Position numbers and translations under genes: made by a program. Below are positions 26,145 through 34,168 of a stretch of 64,000 bases of DNA, one piece after another; the stretch's first letter is position 1, and each line of letters begins with the position of its first letter. The DNA comes from Sulfitobacter sp. HNIBRBA3233 (lineage in GTDB: Bacteria; Pseudomonadota; Alphaproteobacteria; Rhodobacterales; Rhodobacteraceae), in the NCBI RefSeq assembly GCF_040149665.1, contig NZ_JBEFLP010000002.1, positions 491,783 to 555,782 on the forward strand, given 5' to 3'. Below the pieces are notes generated by a model, which did not search any database, was not told the DNA's origin, and worked only from the letters and a program-made list of their open reading frames with translations.

Positions 26145-26635
26145 AGCCCGGCCTGATAAAAGACCTTGCCCTCACCGGCCTCGCCGCCGAAGGCCATCAC
26201 GTCATACCGCGCGGTTGGGTCGTTCCCCATCCCGGGCGAGCCGCCGGGCATCCCCGGCACCGCGATACCGGAAATCTCGGGGCGTTCCTCGAGCAGCTTG
26301 GACAGGGCCGCGAAGGGCACGTGACCTTCGATCACGTAGCCGTCGATCGTCGCGGTGTGGCAGGCCCACATCGTGCCGGGCACGTCGTTGTCGAGCTTCA
26401 CACTGGTCACATCGCGGGTTTCGGTGACCTCGATGTCGTAACCTTCCTCGCGGGCGAGCGCGACCCATGCACCACAGCAGCCGCAGGTCGGGCTTTTGGT
26501 TACATGCATGGTCCCGTGATCGGCCATGTCGGAATGGCTTTCCGCATGGACCATTCCGGCCGCGCCGAAGGAGGCAAGGCCAAGCGAAAGAGCGGCAGCA
26601 GGGACGACGGCGAGTAGTGTCTTGATCGGTTTCAT
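26141..26635 (-). CDS. DUF411 metal-binding protein
   Basis: The 164-residue exported protein has a signal peptide (LLAVVPAAALSLGLASFGAAG) and a DUF411 domain with the conserved KSPTCGCCGAW cysteine motif, later TMWACHTATIDGYVIEGHVP and a Gly/Met-rich end (VPGMPGGSPGMG). DUF411 proteins are found with copper and other metal-resistance genes, and the Cys/Met/His set suits Cu(I). The start at 26635 has GAGAGGA upstream; longer frames add non-signal residues. It follows the Cys-rich gene by 91 bases. Confidence 0.87.
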   Translation of the reverse strand: MKPIKTLLAVVPAAALSLGLASFGAAGMVHAESHSDMADHGTMHVTKSPTCGCCGAWVALAREEGYDIEVTETRDVTSVKLDNDVPGTMWACHTATIDGYVIEGHVPFAALSKLLEERPEISGIAVPGMPGGSPGMGNDPTARYDVMAFGGEAGEGKVFYQAGL

Positions 26636-26726
26636 TAGTGGTCCTCTCAACAGAGATGGGTACGGGCATAGCCCGTTCTGGTGTGATTGCATTGAACAGA
26701 TCGCGCCACAGCGGGCGCGGAAGGCA

Positions 26727-27041
26727 TCACAGAGCGCGCGGCGGGTCCAGAGGGCCCGACGGCTCTATTCCCGTCAGCAGCAGCTTTGTGCCGAAGAACG
26801 TGTTTTCGCAGGCTGCGGGTGCAACCACATCCTGTTCCACTCCGGGAGGCAGTGCGGGAAAGCCGTGGCAGGTCGGGCTGCGTTCGGTGGTTTCCGCACA
26901 GCACGCAGGCTGGCCATCCGTCGCTTCCTCCATCGCTGCGTGACCGTGCGCGAAGCCCGCCATATGGCCCGCGTCCGCCGCCCCCAAGACCGAAGCGGAG
27001 AGGGCAACCATCGCAACAAGAAGAAGCCGAATGAAAACCAT
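26727..27041 (-). CDS. small exported Cys/His-rich protein, first gene of the copper operon
   Basis: The 104-residue protein has a signal peptide (FIRLLLVAMVALSASVLGAA) followed by a His/Met-rich segment (GHMAGFAHGHAAME) and cysteines in QPACCAETTERSPTCHG and APAACENTF, plausible metal ligands. I do not recognise a named family. It leads the reverse transcription unit with DUF411, cytochrome and copC. The start is uncertain. The ATG at 27041 has no visible ribosome site, and an ATG at 27056 would put five more residues inside the operator. A CsoR-like operator ends three bases upstream, so a leaderless transcript is possible. Confidence 0.65.
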   Translation of the reverse strand: MVFIRLLLVAMVALSASVLGAADAGHMAGFAHGHAAMEEATDGQPACCAETTERSPTCHGFPALPPGVEQDVVAPAACENTFFGTKLLLTGIEPSGPLDPPRAL

Positions 27042-27044
27042 GAC

Positions 27045-27065
27045 GCATAGGTACATGGGGTATGC
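27045..27065. promoter_or_regulatory. second CsoR-like operator
   Basis: On the reverse strand the site reads GCATACCCCATG-TACCTATGC. It agrees with the operator at 24883 at 14 of 21 positions, including the run ATACCCCAT. It lies directly before the Cys-rich gene, linking the copC operon to the same repressor. Confidence 0.6.
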
Positions 27066-27255
27066 CGATATTGGCAAGCCGCGACCTGCGGTACATCATG
27101 TCGCGGGCGGGAATGCGCCCGCAGCTTTCCGGGGCGCGCATCGGGGGATGTTCGCCGTGGTGATCCCGCCGCGTCATGACCGCGGGGCCGCCGGTCCGGC
27201 CGACCAAGGCGGCTCGCTTGCGATGCCGGTCCGCCTTTCGCCGAAACCTTCGTCC

Positions 27256-28407
27256 CTAGCTGCCCGTCCTGTTGGATGCGCTAAGCTCTGACGGGCCGAC
27301 CTCGGCGTAGGACGGGATGCCAAGCTGGCCCAGCGCCCGTACCAGTTCCAGCTGCAAGATATCGAAGGCGCGTTTGGCGCCTGCGTCACTGCCAGCGCCG
27401 ACGCCATAGGCGAGCGCGCGGCCCGCAAAGGTGAAATCCGCCCCGAGTGCCTTTGCGCGCAGCACGTCAGCGCCGCGCCGGATGCCGCTATCGAGGATGA
27501 TCGTCATGCGCCCGGCGACTGCCTTTGCAATGGCGGGCAGTGCCTCGATCGTCGGCGGCCCGAAGGCCACCTGACGCCCCCCGTGGTTAGAGACCACGAT
27601 CCCGTCGCAGCCCAGTTCCGCGCAGGCCACGGCGTCTTTTTCGTGCAAGATCCCTTTGACCAGAAGCTTGCCCTTCCAGCGGTTTCGCAAGCGTTTGAGG
27701 TCTTCCCAGGTGAACCCCGCGGTGATGAGCGTCTTTTGAACATCGGCGTAGGACGTGGCACTTTGCAGAAGGTCGGCGTAATTGGCCACGTTCGGGCTGC
27801 CGTGTTTCAGGCTTGTCAGCGCCCAGCGCGGGTTCATCGCGCACTGCAGGACGACCTCGGGCGTGAACCGGAAGGGCACAGCAAGCTGGTTGCGGATGTC
27901 GCGGTCGCGCTTGCCCGCCGCAGGCACATCGGCGGTGACGATCAAGGTTGTATAGCCAGCGGCTTCCGCGCGGGAGATCAAGCTTTCGGTGACATCCGGA
28001 TCGCTGGACACATAAAGCTGGAACCAGCCGTTGCCGTCTGCGGCTTCGGCCAGTTTTTCGAGCGTGGTGGAAGCGGCCGAGCTGGCCGTGTAGGGGATGT
28101 TCTGCGCCTTGCACAGGCGCGCCAGCGTCAGATCAGCCCCGGGCCAGAAAGCGTTGAGCATGCCGATCGGAGCCATGCCAAAGGGCACATCGAAGGTCTG
28201 CCCGAACACGCTCGCGCGCGTGTCGATGTCGGAGACGTCGACCATGTAGCGCGGGGTCATTTCCACCTCTTCGAAGGCTTCGGAGTTGCGGCGCAGGTTG
28301 CGTTCGTTTTCCGCACCGCCGTCGACCAGATCGAAAGCAAAACGCGGGATCCTGCTTTTGGCCTTCAGCCTGAGGTCTTCGATCGAGGCGGCGCGGTCCA
28401 ATCCCAT
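27256..28407 (-). CDS. FMN-dependent 2-hydroxyacid dehydrogenase (LldD/glycolate-oxidase family)
   Basis: The 383-residue TIM-barrel enzyme oxidises an L-2-hydroxyacid to its keto acid, passing electrons to quinone or oxygen through FMN. Family features in order: SRIPRFAFDLVDGGAENE, FGMAPIGMLNAFWPG, FQLYVSSDPDV, VKGILHEKDA, the active-site SNHGGRQ and ILDSGIRRGADVLRAKALGA. It is last in the reverse catabolic operon and overlaps the SDR stop by one base (ATGA-type). L-lactate or glycolate, a product of the diketo-acid hydrolase at 39597, is the likely substrate by context. The start at 28407 is chosen because the longer frame reads through the SDR gene. Confidence 0.85.
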   Translation of the reverse strand: MGLDRAASIEDLRLKAKSRIPRFAFDLVDGGAENERNLRRNSEAFEEVEMTPRYMVDVSDIDTRASVFGQTFDVPFGMAPIGMLNAFWPGADLTLARLCKAQNIPYTASSAASTTLEKLAEAADGNGWFQLYVSSDPDVTESLISRAEAAGYTTLIVTADVPAAGKRDRDIRNQLAVPFRFTPEVVLQCAMNPRWALTSLKHGSPNVANYADLLQSATSYADVQKTLITAGFTWEDLKRLRNRWKGKLLVKGILHEKDAVACAELGCDGIVVSNHGGRQVAFGPPTIEALPAIAKAVAGRMTIILDSGIRRGADVLRAKALGADFTFAGRALAYGVGAGSDAGAKRAFDILQLELVRALGQLGIPSYAEVGPSELSASNRTGS

Positions 28408-29150
28408 CAGATCGACCACCCGCCATCGACGGCAAAGGCCTGTCCGGTGGTAAAGGCGGACAGGTCTCCGGCCAGATAACAGACCATTTCGGCGATTTCC
28501 TCGGGTTGACCGAGCCGCCCCATGGGCTGGCGTTCCTTGAAGGCGGCAAGGGCCTTGTCGAAATCGCCGGTCGCGGTCAGGCGGTCGTTCAGGGACGGGC
28601 TTTGCACCGTGCCGGGGCAGATCGCGTTGCACCGGATGCCGTCCTTGACGAAATCAGCGGCGATGGATTTGGTCATGCCGATGATCGCCGCCTTGGACGC
28701 GCCATAGGCAAACCGGCGCGGCGCGCCTTTTTCGCTGGAAACGATGGAGGCGATGTTGATGATCGACCCCGCGCCTTTTTCCAGCATTCCGGGCAGGACC
28801 GCCTTGGTGATCCGGTACATCGCCTTGGCGTTCAGATCAAAGGCACGGTCCCAGACGTCTTCGTCGCAATCAAGAATTGTGCCGTCATGGACCCAGCCCG
28901 CACAGTTGAGCAGGATGTCCACAGGCGCCACGGAGGCGACAAGCGCCTCAACGGCAGCGGCATCCAGCACGTCAAGCGCGTGGCCGGTGATGTTGGGCGA
29001 TGCGTCCGCCAGTTCGGCGACCAGATCGCCGTTCAGATCGGTGGCGATGACTTTCGCGCCACGCGCGGCCAGCGCTTCGGCGCTGGCGCGTCCGATACCG
29101 GCACCCGCCGCGGTGATCAGGGCGGTTTTGCCCTTAAGTGATTGTTCCAT
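28407..29150 (-). CDS. SDR, 2-keto-3-deoxy-sugar-acid dehydrogenase-like
   Basis: The 247-residue short-chain dehydrogenase has TAAGAGIGRA for NAD binding, NCAGWVHDGTI, a Ser in INIASIVSS and YGASK at the catalytic Tyr/Lys. Its sequence, with NAICPGTVQSPSL, the MGRLGQPEEIAEM region and FTTGQ near the end, is strongly like 2-keto-3-deoxy-L-fuconate/BDH2-type enzymes, which oxidise C4 of a 2-keto-3-deoxy acid to the 2,4-diketo form. That product is what the FAH-family hydrolase at 39597 would cleave. The gene is between another SDR and the FMN enzyme in one operon. Confidence 0.83.
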   Translation of the reverse strand: MEQSLKGKTALITAAGAGIGRASAEALAARGAKVIATDLNGDLVAELADASPNITGHALDVLDAAAVEALVASVAPVDILLNCAGWVHDGTILDCDEDVWDRAFDLNAKAMYRITKAVLPGMLEKGAGSIINIASIVSSEKGAPRRFAYGASKAAIIGMTKSIAADFVKDGIRCNAICPGTVQSPSLNDRLTATGDFDKALAAFKERQPMGRLGQPEEIAEMVCYLAGDLSAFTTGQAFAVDGGWSI

Positions 29151-29160
29151 AGTCTTTCTC

Positions 29161-29925
29161 CTAACGGGCGAGCCAGCCGCCATCGACGGTGACCACGCTT
29201 CCGTGGCAATAATTGGCGGCGTCAGACGCCAGAAAAACCGCCGCTCCGCCGATTTCCGAAGGCTCGGCAAAGCGGCCTGCCGGTATGCGTTCCAGCAGCG
29301 CCTTCGAGCGGTCCGGATCGTCGCGCAGCGCCTGTGTGTTATCCGTGGCGGTGTAGCCCGGCGCGATGCTGTTGACGTTGACACCATGCGGTGCCCATTC
29401 ATTGCAAAGCGCCTTGGTCAGGCCCACGACCGCATGTTTGCTGGAGGCGTAGGCTGGCACACGCAGCCCCCCTTGGGACGCCAGCACAGAGGACACGATG
29501 ATGACCTTGCCCGCGCCTTGGGCCACCATGCGCTTGCCCGCCGCCTGAGACAGCAGCCAAACGGAATCAAGGTTCACCGACAGCACGCGGCGCCAGTCCT
29601 CCAGCGGCATGTCGGTGCTGTCTTCGCGGTGGATGATCCCGGCATTGTTCACCAGAATGTCCAGACCGCCCAAGGCATCGCTGGCAAAACGGACCACGTC
29701 CTCGGCCCCTGCCTGATCCATATTGGAAAAGTCGGCTTTCACGGCGGCGCCCTTGACACCCAGCGCCTTGATCCTGGCGAGGGTATCGTCGGGTTCATGG
29801 CTGCGATAGGTCAGCGCCACATCGGCCCCGGCGGCGGCAAGGGCAAGGGCTATGCCCTCGCCGATGCCGGTGGCACCTCCGGTGACCAATGCCTTGCGAC
29901 CGGTCAGGTCAAACGGGTTACCCAT
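29161..29925 (-). CDS. SDR oxidoreductase, KduD/gluconate-dehydrogenase-like
   Basis: The 254-residue short-chain dehydrogenase has TGGATGIGEG (cofactor), NNAGIIHRE, the Ser of VIIVSSVLAS and YASSK. The start MGNPFDLTGRKALVTGG and end GSVVTVDGGWLAR are typical of the 2-deoxy-gluconate/5-keto-gluconate dehydrogenase group. It would interconvert a sugar-acid alcohol and ketone with NAD(P). It starts one base after the M24 stop codon, so the two are coupled. Which pathway step it performs is not clear. Confidence 0.8.
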   Translation of the reverse strand: MGNPFDLTGRKALVTGGATGIGEGIALALAAAGADVALTYRSHEPDDTLARIKALGVKGAAVKADFSNMDQAGAEDVVRFASDALGGLDILVNNAGIIHREDSTDMPLEDWRRVLSVNLDSVWLLSQAAGKRMVAQGAGKVIIVSSVLASQGGLRVPAYASSKHAVVGLTKALCNEWAPHGVNVNSIAPGYTATDNTQALRDDPDRSKALLERIPAGRFAEPSEIGGAAVFLASDAANYCHGSVVTVDGGWLAR

Positions 29926-29926
29926 G

Positions 29927-31237
29927 TCAGTACCGGTTCGCGATGGGCAGTTCTTCCGCCGGGAAGAGGCTGATGACCTCGCAGCCGGTTTCCGTCACCA
30001 CGACCTCTTCCTCGATCCGGGCGGCGGAGTAGCCGTCGGTGGCGGGGCAATAGGTTTCCAGCGCGAACACCATGCCGGTCTTGATCTCCATCGGGTGATC
30101 CATCGACACAGCGCGGCTGATGATCGGCCGTTCGTGCAGCGCCAGACCCAGACCGTGGCCGAACTGCAGCCCGAATGCCTGATCTTCGCTCGCAAAGCCA
30201 AGCGATTCTGCCGTTGGCCAGACCTCAGCGACCTTGTCGGTTGAGACACCCGGTTTGATCATCGCGATGGAGGCGTCGATCCATTCCCGCGCCTTAACAT
30301 AGGCATCGTTCTGCGACGGTGTCGCACGCCCGACGTTGAACGTCCGGTAATAACAGGTGCGATAGCCCTGGTAGGATTGCAGGATATCAAAGAAGGCCTG
30401 ATCGCCGGGGCGGATCAAGCGGTCGGTGAAGTTGTGCGGATGCGGGTTGCAGCGTTCGCCGGAAATGGCGTTGATCGCCTCCACGTCGTCCGACCCCATC
30501 TCGTAGAGCATCTTGTTGGACAGGGCGACGATGTCGTTCTCGCGCACGCCCGGTTTCAGCTCTTCGTAGATCATGTGGTAGACGCCATCGACCATGGCCG
30601 CGGCCTGCGTCAACAGTTGGATTTCATCGGTATTCTTGATCTCGCGCGCTGCCAGCATGATCTGCTGACCGTCGACCACGTTCAGGCCCTCTTCCTTGAG
30701 CGCGTGGAACATAGCCGTTTCGGCATAATCCACACCCACAGGCATATCGGCCATGCCCGCATCGCGGATCAACCCGGCGATCTGCTTGGCATATTTCTGC
30801 ATCAACCCGAATTCGGGTGGGATGGTGCCGCGCATGCCGACCACGCCGGCAAGGCAATGGCTCGGCTCCAGCCAGTCGGAGTGCCGCTTGTGGTGTTCGG
30901 CGGCAGAGCCGAAATCCCAGACGTAGGGGCTGTCGTCACCTGTCAGCAGGCAGAAACGGCACATCTTGTCGCGTTCCCATTCGCCGATCTTGGTGGCCGA
31001 AACGTAGCGGATGTTATTCACGTCGAACAACAGCAGTGTGCCCGCGTTCGAGTTTTTCAGGGACTGGCGCGTGCGTGCAAGGCGGTAGCGACGCAGGCGG
31101 TCGTGGTCGATGCGGCGTTCGAAATCCACGGACATGTGGCCATGGGCCGGCAGCTTTTCGCGCCATTCCCAGTTGGGTTCAAGGTCCTGCGGGGTGAGCA
31201 GGTTTGGCATGAGGGCATTGCCCGGACGTTCTGACAT
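29927..31237 (-). CDS. M24-fold hydrolase (creatinase/prolidase-like) with altered metal site
   Basis: The 436-residue protein has the creatinase N-terminal domain (LLLFDVNNIRYVSATKIGEW) and a pita-bread M24 domain. In the M24 metal set the first Asp is present in QAFFDILQSY, but the second Asp position, 11 residues later, is Cys in YRTCYYRTF. His in FGHGLGLALHERP and the two Glu (FALETYCP, ARIEEEVVV) are kept. Non-metal relatives such as creatinase and ectoine hydrolase also break this motif. It is therefore unlikely to be an ordinary aminopeptidase. It sits inside a sugar-acid locus, substrate unknown. The start has AAGGAGA upstream. Confidence 0.75.
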   Translation of the reverse strand: MSERPGNALMPNLLTPQDLEPNWEWREKLPAHGHMSVDFERRIDHDRLRRYRLARTRQSLKNSNAGTLLLFDVNNIRYVSATKIGEWERDKMCRFCLLTGDDSPYVWDFGSAAEHHKRHSDWLEPSHCLAGVVGMRGTIPPEFGLMQKYAKQIAGLIRDAGMADMPVGVDYAETAMFHALKEEGLNVVDGQQIMLAAREIKNTDEIQLLTQAAAMVDGVYHMIYEELKPGVRENDIVALSNKMLYEMGSDDVEAINAISGERCNPHPHNFTDRLIRPGDQAFFDILQSYQGYRTCYYRTFNVGRATPSQNDAYVKAREWIDASIAMIKPGVSTDKVAEVWPTAESLGFASEDQAFGLQFGHGLGLALHERPIISRAVSMDHPMEIKTGMVFALETYCPATDGYSAARIEEEVVVTETGCEVISLFPAEELPIANRY

Positions 31238-31297
31238 GGGAGTCTCCTTCGGGGTGCTTGGCCCCGTTTGAATGGTGAGGTGGATGCTTGCGGTGCG

Positions 31298-32107
31298 TTA
31301 CTGGATGCACCAGCCGCCATCGACGTGGATCATCTGGCCGGTCATGTAGTCGCTGTCGTCGCTGCACAGGAACGACGCGGTGCCGACGATATCCTTGGGG
31401 TAGGACACGCGCTTGATCTGAAGCTCGTCGCGCACGATGTCGTCATAGGCCTGGCCTTCGCGGTCCTTGAAGCCGATATCGACCAGATCCTTGTCGAGCT
31501 GCTCCCAAAGCGGGGTGACAACCACGCCGGGGGCATAGCCGTTCACGGTGATGCCATGCTCGGCCAGACCAATCGCGCCGCAGTGGGTAAGGGCCAGACA
31601 GCCGTATTTCGACGTGCAGTAAACGGTGACGTCCACCAAAGGCTTGCGCGAGGCGATGGAGCCCACGTTGATCAGCTTGTAGGGATGACCCTCCATCGGG
31701 CCCTGTTCGATCATCTGGCGCGCGGTTTCCTGCATGCCCAGCCACATCGCCTTGGTGTTGACGTTCATGATCATGTCCCAGTTGTCTTCGTCGATATCCA
31801 TGAAGAAACGGGGTTTGTTCAGACCGGCGTTGAAGACGCCGACGTTGATGCTGCCGAATGCCTCGACCGTCGCGGCGACGGCGGCGGCATTGTCTTCCCG
31901 TTTGGTGACATCCATTTTGACGGCAATTGCGCGGCCATTGCCCGCGGCGTTGATGTCGTCCACGACCTTTTGCGCGGTGTCGAGGTCAAGATCCCCGAGA
32001 CAGACGTTGGCCCCCTGTTCGGCAAAGGAACGTGCGTTGGCCTCGCCCATGCCGCGCGCGGCACCGGTGATGAGAATGTTTTTACCTTTGAGGCGGTTGG
32101 GGTCCAT
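31298..32107 (-). CDS. SDR oxidoreductase, polyol/sugar dehydrogenase-like
   Basis: The 269-residue short-chain dehydrogenase has TGAARGMGEA, FNAGLNKPRFF, the Ser of NVGSIASRK and YCTSK. Distinctive regions, PGVVVTPLWEQLDKDLVDIG and SDYMTGQMIHVDGGW, are closely echoed in the SDR at 35214-36011 on the other arm of the locus, so the two are paralogues. These resemble meso-butanediol, sorbitol and galactitol dehydrogenases. The likely role is oxidation of the imported sugar or polyol. The start at 32107 has CAGGAGGAG. It is the first enzyme gene after the regulator, 23 bases downstream. Confidence 0.8.
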   Translation of the reverse strand: MDPNRLKGKNILITGAARGMGEANARSFAEQGANVCLGDLDLDTAQKVVDDINAAGNGRAIAVKMDVTKREDNAAAVAATVEAFGSINVGVFNAGLNKPRFFMDIDEDNWDMIMNVNTKAMWLGMQETARQMIEQGPMEGHPYKLINVGSIASRKPLVDVTVYCTSKYGCLALTHCGAIGLAEHGITVNGYAPGVVVTPLWEQLDKDLVDIGFKDREGQAYDDIVRDELQIKRVSYPKDIVGTASFLCSDDSDYMTGQMIHVDGGWCIQ

Positions 32108-32130
32108 GGGTGTCTCCTCCTGATACGTGT

Positions 32131-33945
32131 TTATTGTCTTGCTAAGGTTGCTTCGGCGCGCTCCTGCGCGCGTCGCAATGCGTCCTGCGGGCTGATGACG
32201 CCGCGCAGCATGTCGTGAAATTCCTCGCCGCAGATCTGGATGATCTCGTCGATCTCGGGGATCGGGGGGCGCGGCCAGTACTGCAATTCGTCCCGCGCCG
32301 ACATCGCATCGACCGCTTCGAAGATCGGCGACAAGCGCTGGACATCGGGATCTGCGCCCACCGAATACCGCGGGTTCGTCCGACTGCCATTCTGGACAAA
32401 AAGCTTCTGGGCAGGCGGCGAGGTAAATACCAGCAAGGCTTCGACCGCCGCCGGAACCCGGTCTTTCGGCAGATTGGCGGGAATGCCGAGAACGTATCCG
32501 CCGATGGGCGCGATCGGCGCCCCGTCGGGGCCGGCGGGATGCGGCAGATATCCGGTCTGATCCTTGGCGGGCGACCCCTCGTCCAGTTCGAAGTAGGGGG
32601 CAAGCAGCGTATAGCCGAAAGCCATCGCTACCTTTCCTGCGGCGTAGGGCCGGATGCGTTCGTACCAGGACATCGAATGGATGCCGGGGGGCGAATAATT
32701 CAACAGCTCCTTGAGGAACTCTGCCACCTGCAAGCCTGCCGGCGTGTCGATGGTGACCCGATAGGCGCGTTTCGCAAGGCTTTCGGTTTCGAAGCCGCCC
32801 GCGATCGGCTTCAGATCAAGGATGGGTTGGCCGAAATCCGCCATTGTCATGAGCACGGTATGCCCCAACGCGGTCCCGCGCGCTGCATTCCATGCGATGC
32901 CGTAAAGACCGCGCTGAGGATCGTGCAATGCCTTGGCGGCGGCCAGCAGCTCCTGCGTGGTCGCGGGCGGCTCGAGCCCCGCTTGCGCGAACAGGTCCTT
33001 GCGGTAGAACAAGAGCTCCGGCGTCGTTTGTGCGGGAATGCCGTAGGCACGACCGCCCCAATGCGCCGCCTGCCAGCCCGCCGTGTGGAAATCTCCCGGA
33101 TCGATGCGGGAGATATCCATGATCTCGTCGAGCGGCATCAGGATATCCTGCTCCGCGAATCCGCCGACCCAGGGCAGATCGACGGCGATGATGTCGTAGC
33201 TGCTGGATTTGCGGGCGGCATTGCGCATGGTTTCCTCGCGCAGGCGGTCGATCGAGAAGGCGCGCTGGTGGATCTGTGTGCCGACAGTCTGTTCGAATTG
33301 CCGCTTGAGGTTGTCCATGACCATGAAGGTCGGATCCCCGTGCACCAGCACGCGCAAGCCGCCCGCCAGCTTCAGCGGCTCGGCAAGGACCTTCATGGGC
33401 GGGATGCTTTTCGCGTTCAGGTACGACCCGCCGAAGTAGTAGTCGGATGTTTCCGCCGAAACGGCGCCCTCGAACTGCGCGGTGGCAAGGCGATGAACGC
33501 GGTTTGTCAGCTGGGTCCATTGATCCAGAAGGGTAACGCTGGGGTGCAACGAAAAGCTTTTGCCCGTCGCGGTGCGTGGGCGCTGGTCGATCAGACCTTC
33601 CTTCTGCATGTCCTTGATGCGGCGATTGGCCGTCGCATAGGGCGCACGGCTGGCGCCGATCAGCGATGTCATCGTGACGAGCCGCCCTTCGAGGTGGCCA
33701 CGGATCAGATGCATCGAAATCCGCAGGTTGGGGGTTAGGGCGAAGAATTCCGCAACGTTCTCAAGCTCATCACCGAGGTTTTCCATGAAGGTCAGGACGC
33801 AAAGCATGTCAGCCTTTGCCTGAGGCGGCACAAGCTGATTCAAATTCTCCCCCCTCATCACATTCATACCCTCGGTCGCGGCCTTCTTTCTGGCGTGACG
33901 CTTGCCACGTTCATCATTCAATTCGGATGATTTTTGGATCTTCAC
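32131..33945 (-). CDS. winged-helix regulator fused to a MalE-type solute-binding domain
   Basis: The 604-residue protein has no signal peptide or membrane segment. After a basic N-terminus, residues about 75-150 form a MarR-like winged helix (LVTMTSLIGASRAPYATANR, then RIKDMQKEGLIDQRP and a GKSFSLHPS wing). Residues about 190-604 are a complete family 1 binding protein: LRVLVHGDPTFMVMDNLKRQ, SYDIIAVDLPWVGGFAEQD, AYGIPAQTTPELLFYRKDLF, YAAGKVAMAFGYTLLAPYF and IGGYVLGIPANLP. Secreted MalE homologues have the second part only, preceded by a signal. Here it most likely senses a ligand in the cytoplasm. GTG 33945 has GATGAGG upstream; ATG 33993 would add 16 residues. It is divergent from an RbsB-type importer and heads the SDR/M24 operon. 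Confidence 0.8.
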   Translation of the reverse strand: MKIQKSSELNDERGKRHARKKAATEGMNVMRGENLNQLVPPQAKADMLCVLTFMENLGDELENVAEFFALTPNLRISMHLIRGHLEGRLVTMTSLIGASRAPYATANRRIKDMQKEGLIDQRPRTATGKSFSLHPSVTLLDQWTQLTNRVHRLATAQFEGAVSAETSDYYFGGSYLNAKSIPPMKVLAEPLKLAGGLRVLVHGDPTFMVMDNLKRQFEQTVGTQIHQRAFSIDRLREETMRNAARKSSSYDIIAVDLPWVGGFAEQDILMPLDEIMDISRIDPGDFHTAGWQAAHWGGRAYGIPAQTTPELLFYRKDLFAQAGLEPPATTQELLAAAKALHDPQRGLYGIAWNAARGTALGHTVLMTMADFGQPILDLKPIAGGFETESLAKRAYRVTIDTPAGLQVAEFLKELLNYSPPGIHSMSWYERIRPYAAGKVAMAFGYTLLAPYFELDEGSPAKDQTGYLPHPAGPDGAPIAPIGGYVLGIPANLPKDRVPAAVEALLVFTSPPAQKLFVQNGSRTNPRYSVGADPDVQRLSPIFEAVDAMSARDELQYWPRPPIPEIDEIIQICGEEFHDMLRGVISPQDALRRAQERAEATLARQ

Positions 33946-34001
33946 GAGATACACCTCATCTTGCTGCGGGACTGGCCTCCGAATATATCGCAAAAATGTT
34001 C

Positions 34002-34036
34002 AATATGGATATTATGAAATCCGAAGCGGATATCAT
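34002..34036. promoter_or_regulatory. candidate operator cluster in the divergent sugar promoter
   Basis: Three related half-sites occur: GGATATTAT at 34007-34015, ATGAAATCC (reverse of GGATTTCAT) at 34014-34022 and GGATATCAT at 34028-34036. The last two form an inverted repeat with a 5-base spacer and 8 of 9 paired positions. AATAT-GG-ATATT overlaps the first. The region separates the regulator gene from the importer operon. Confidence 0.55.
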
Positions 34037-34168
34037 TTGGGAGGGCAGGTCTGCGCGGTGCCTGCAAGATGTTTGAGATCACTCCGGTTGCCCGGCTGGT
34101 GATTCCCCGTCGGGAGAGCGGGGACCAGATTTCAAAGTCTTGAAAATAATGTCTTGGAGGAGACCAAA

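Noticed and set aside
29927..31237. DMSP lyase DddP or ectoine hydrolase
   Set aside because: The M24 fold is shared, but the motif around the metal site differs from DddP (Asp-Asp kept there), and no DMSP or ectoine genes are adjacent.
32131..33018. Secreted MalE-type sugar-binding protein
   Set aside because: The binding-protein domain is the C-terminal part of a longer frame with an upstream winged helix and no signal peptide at either point.
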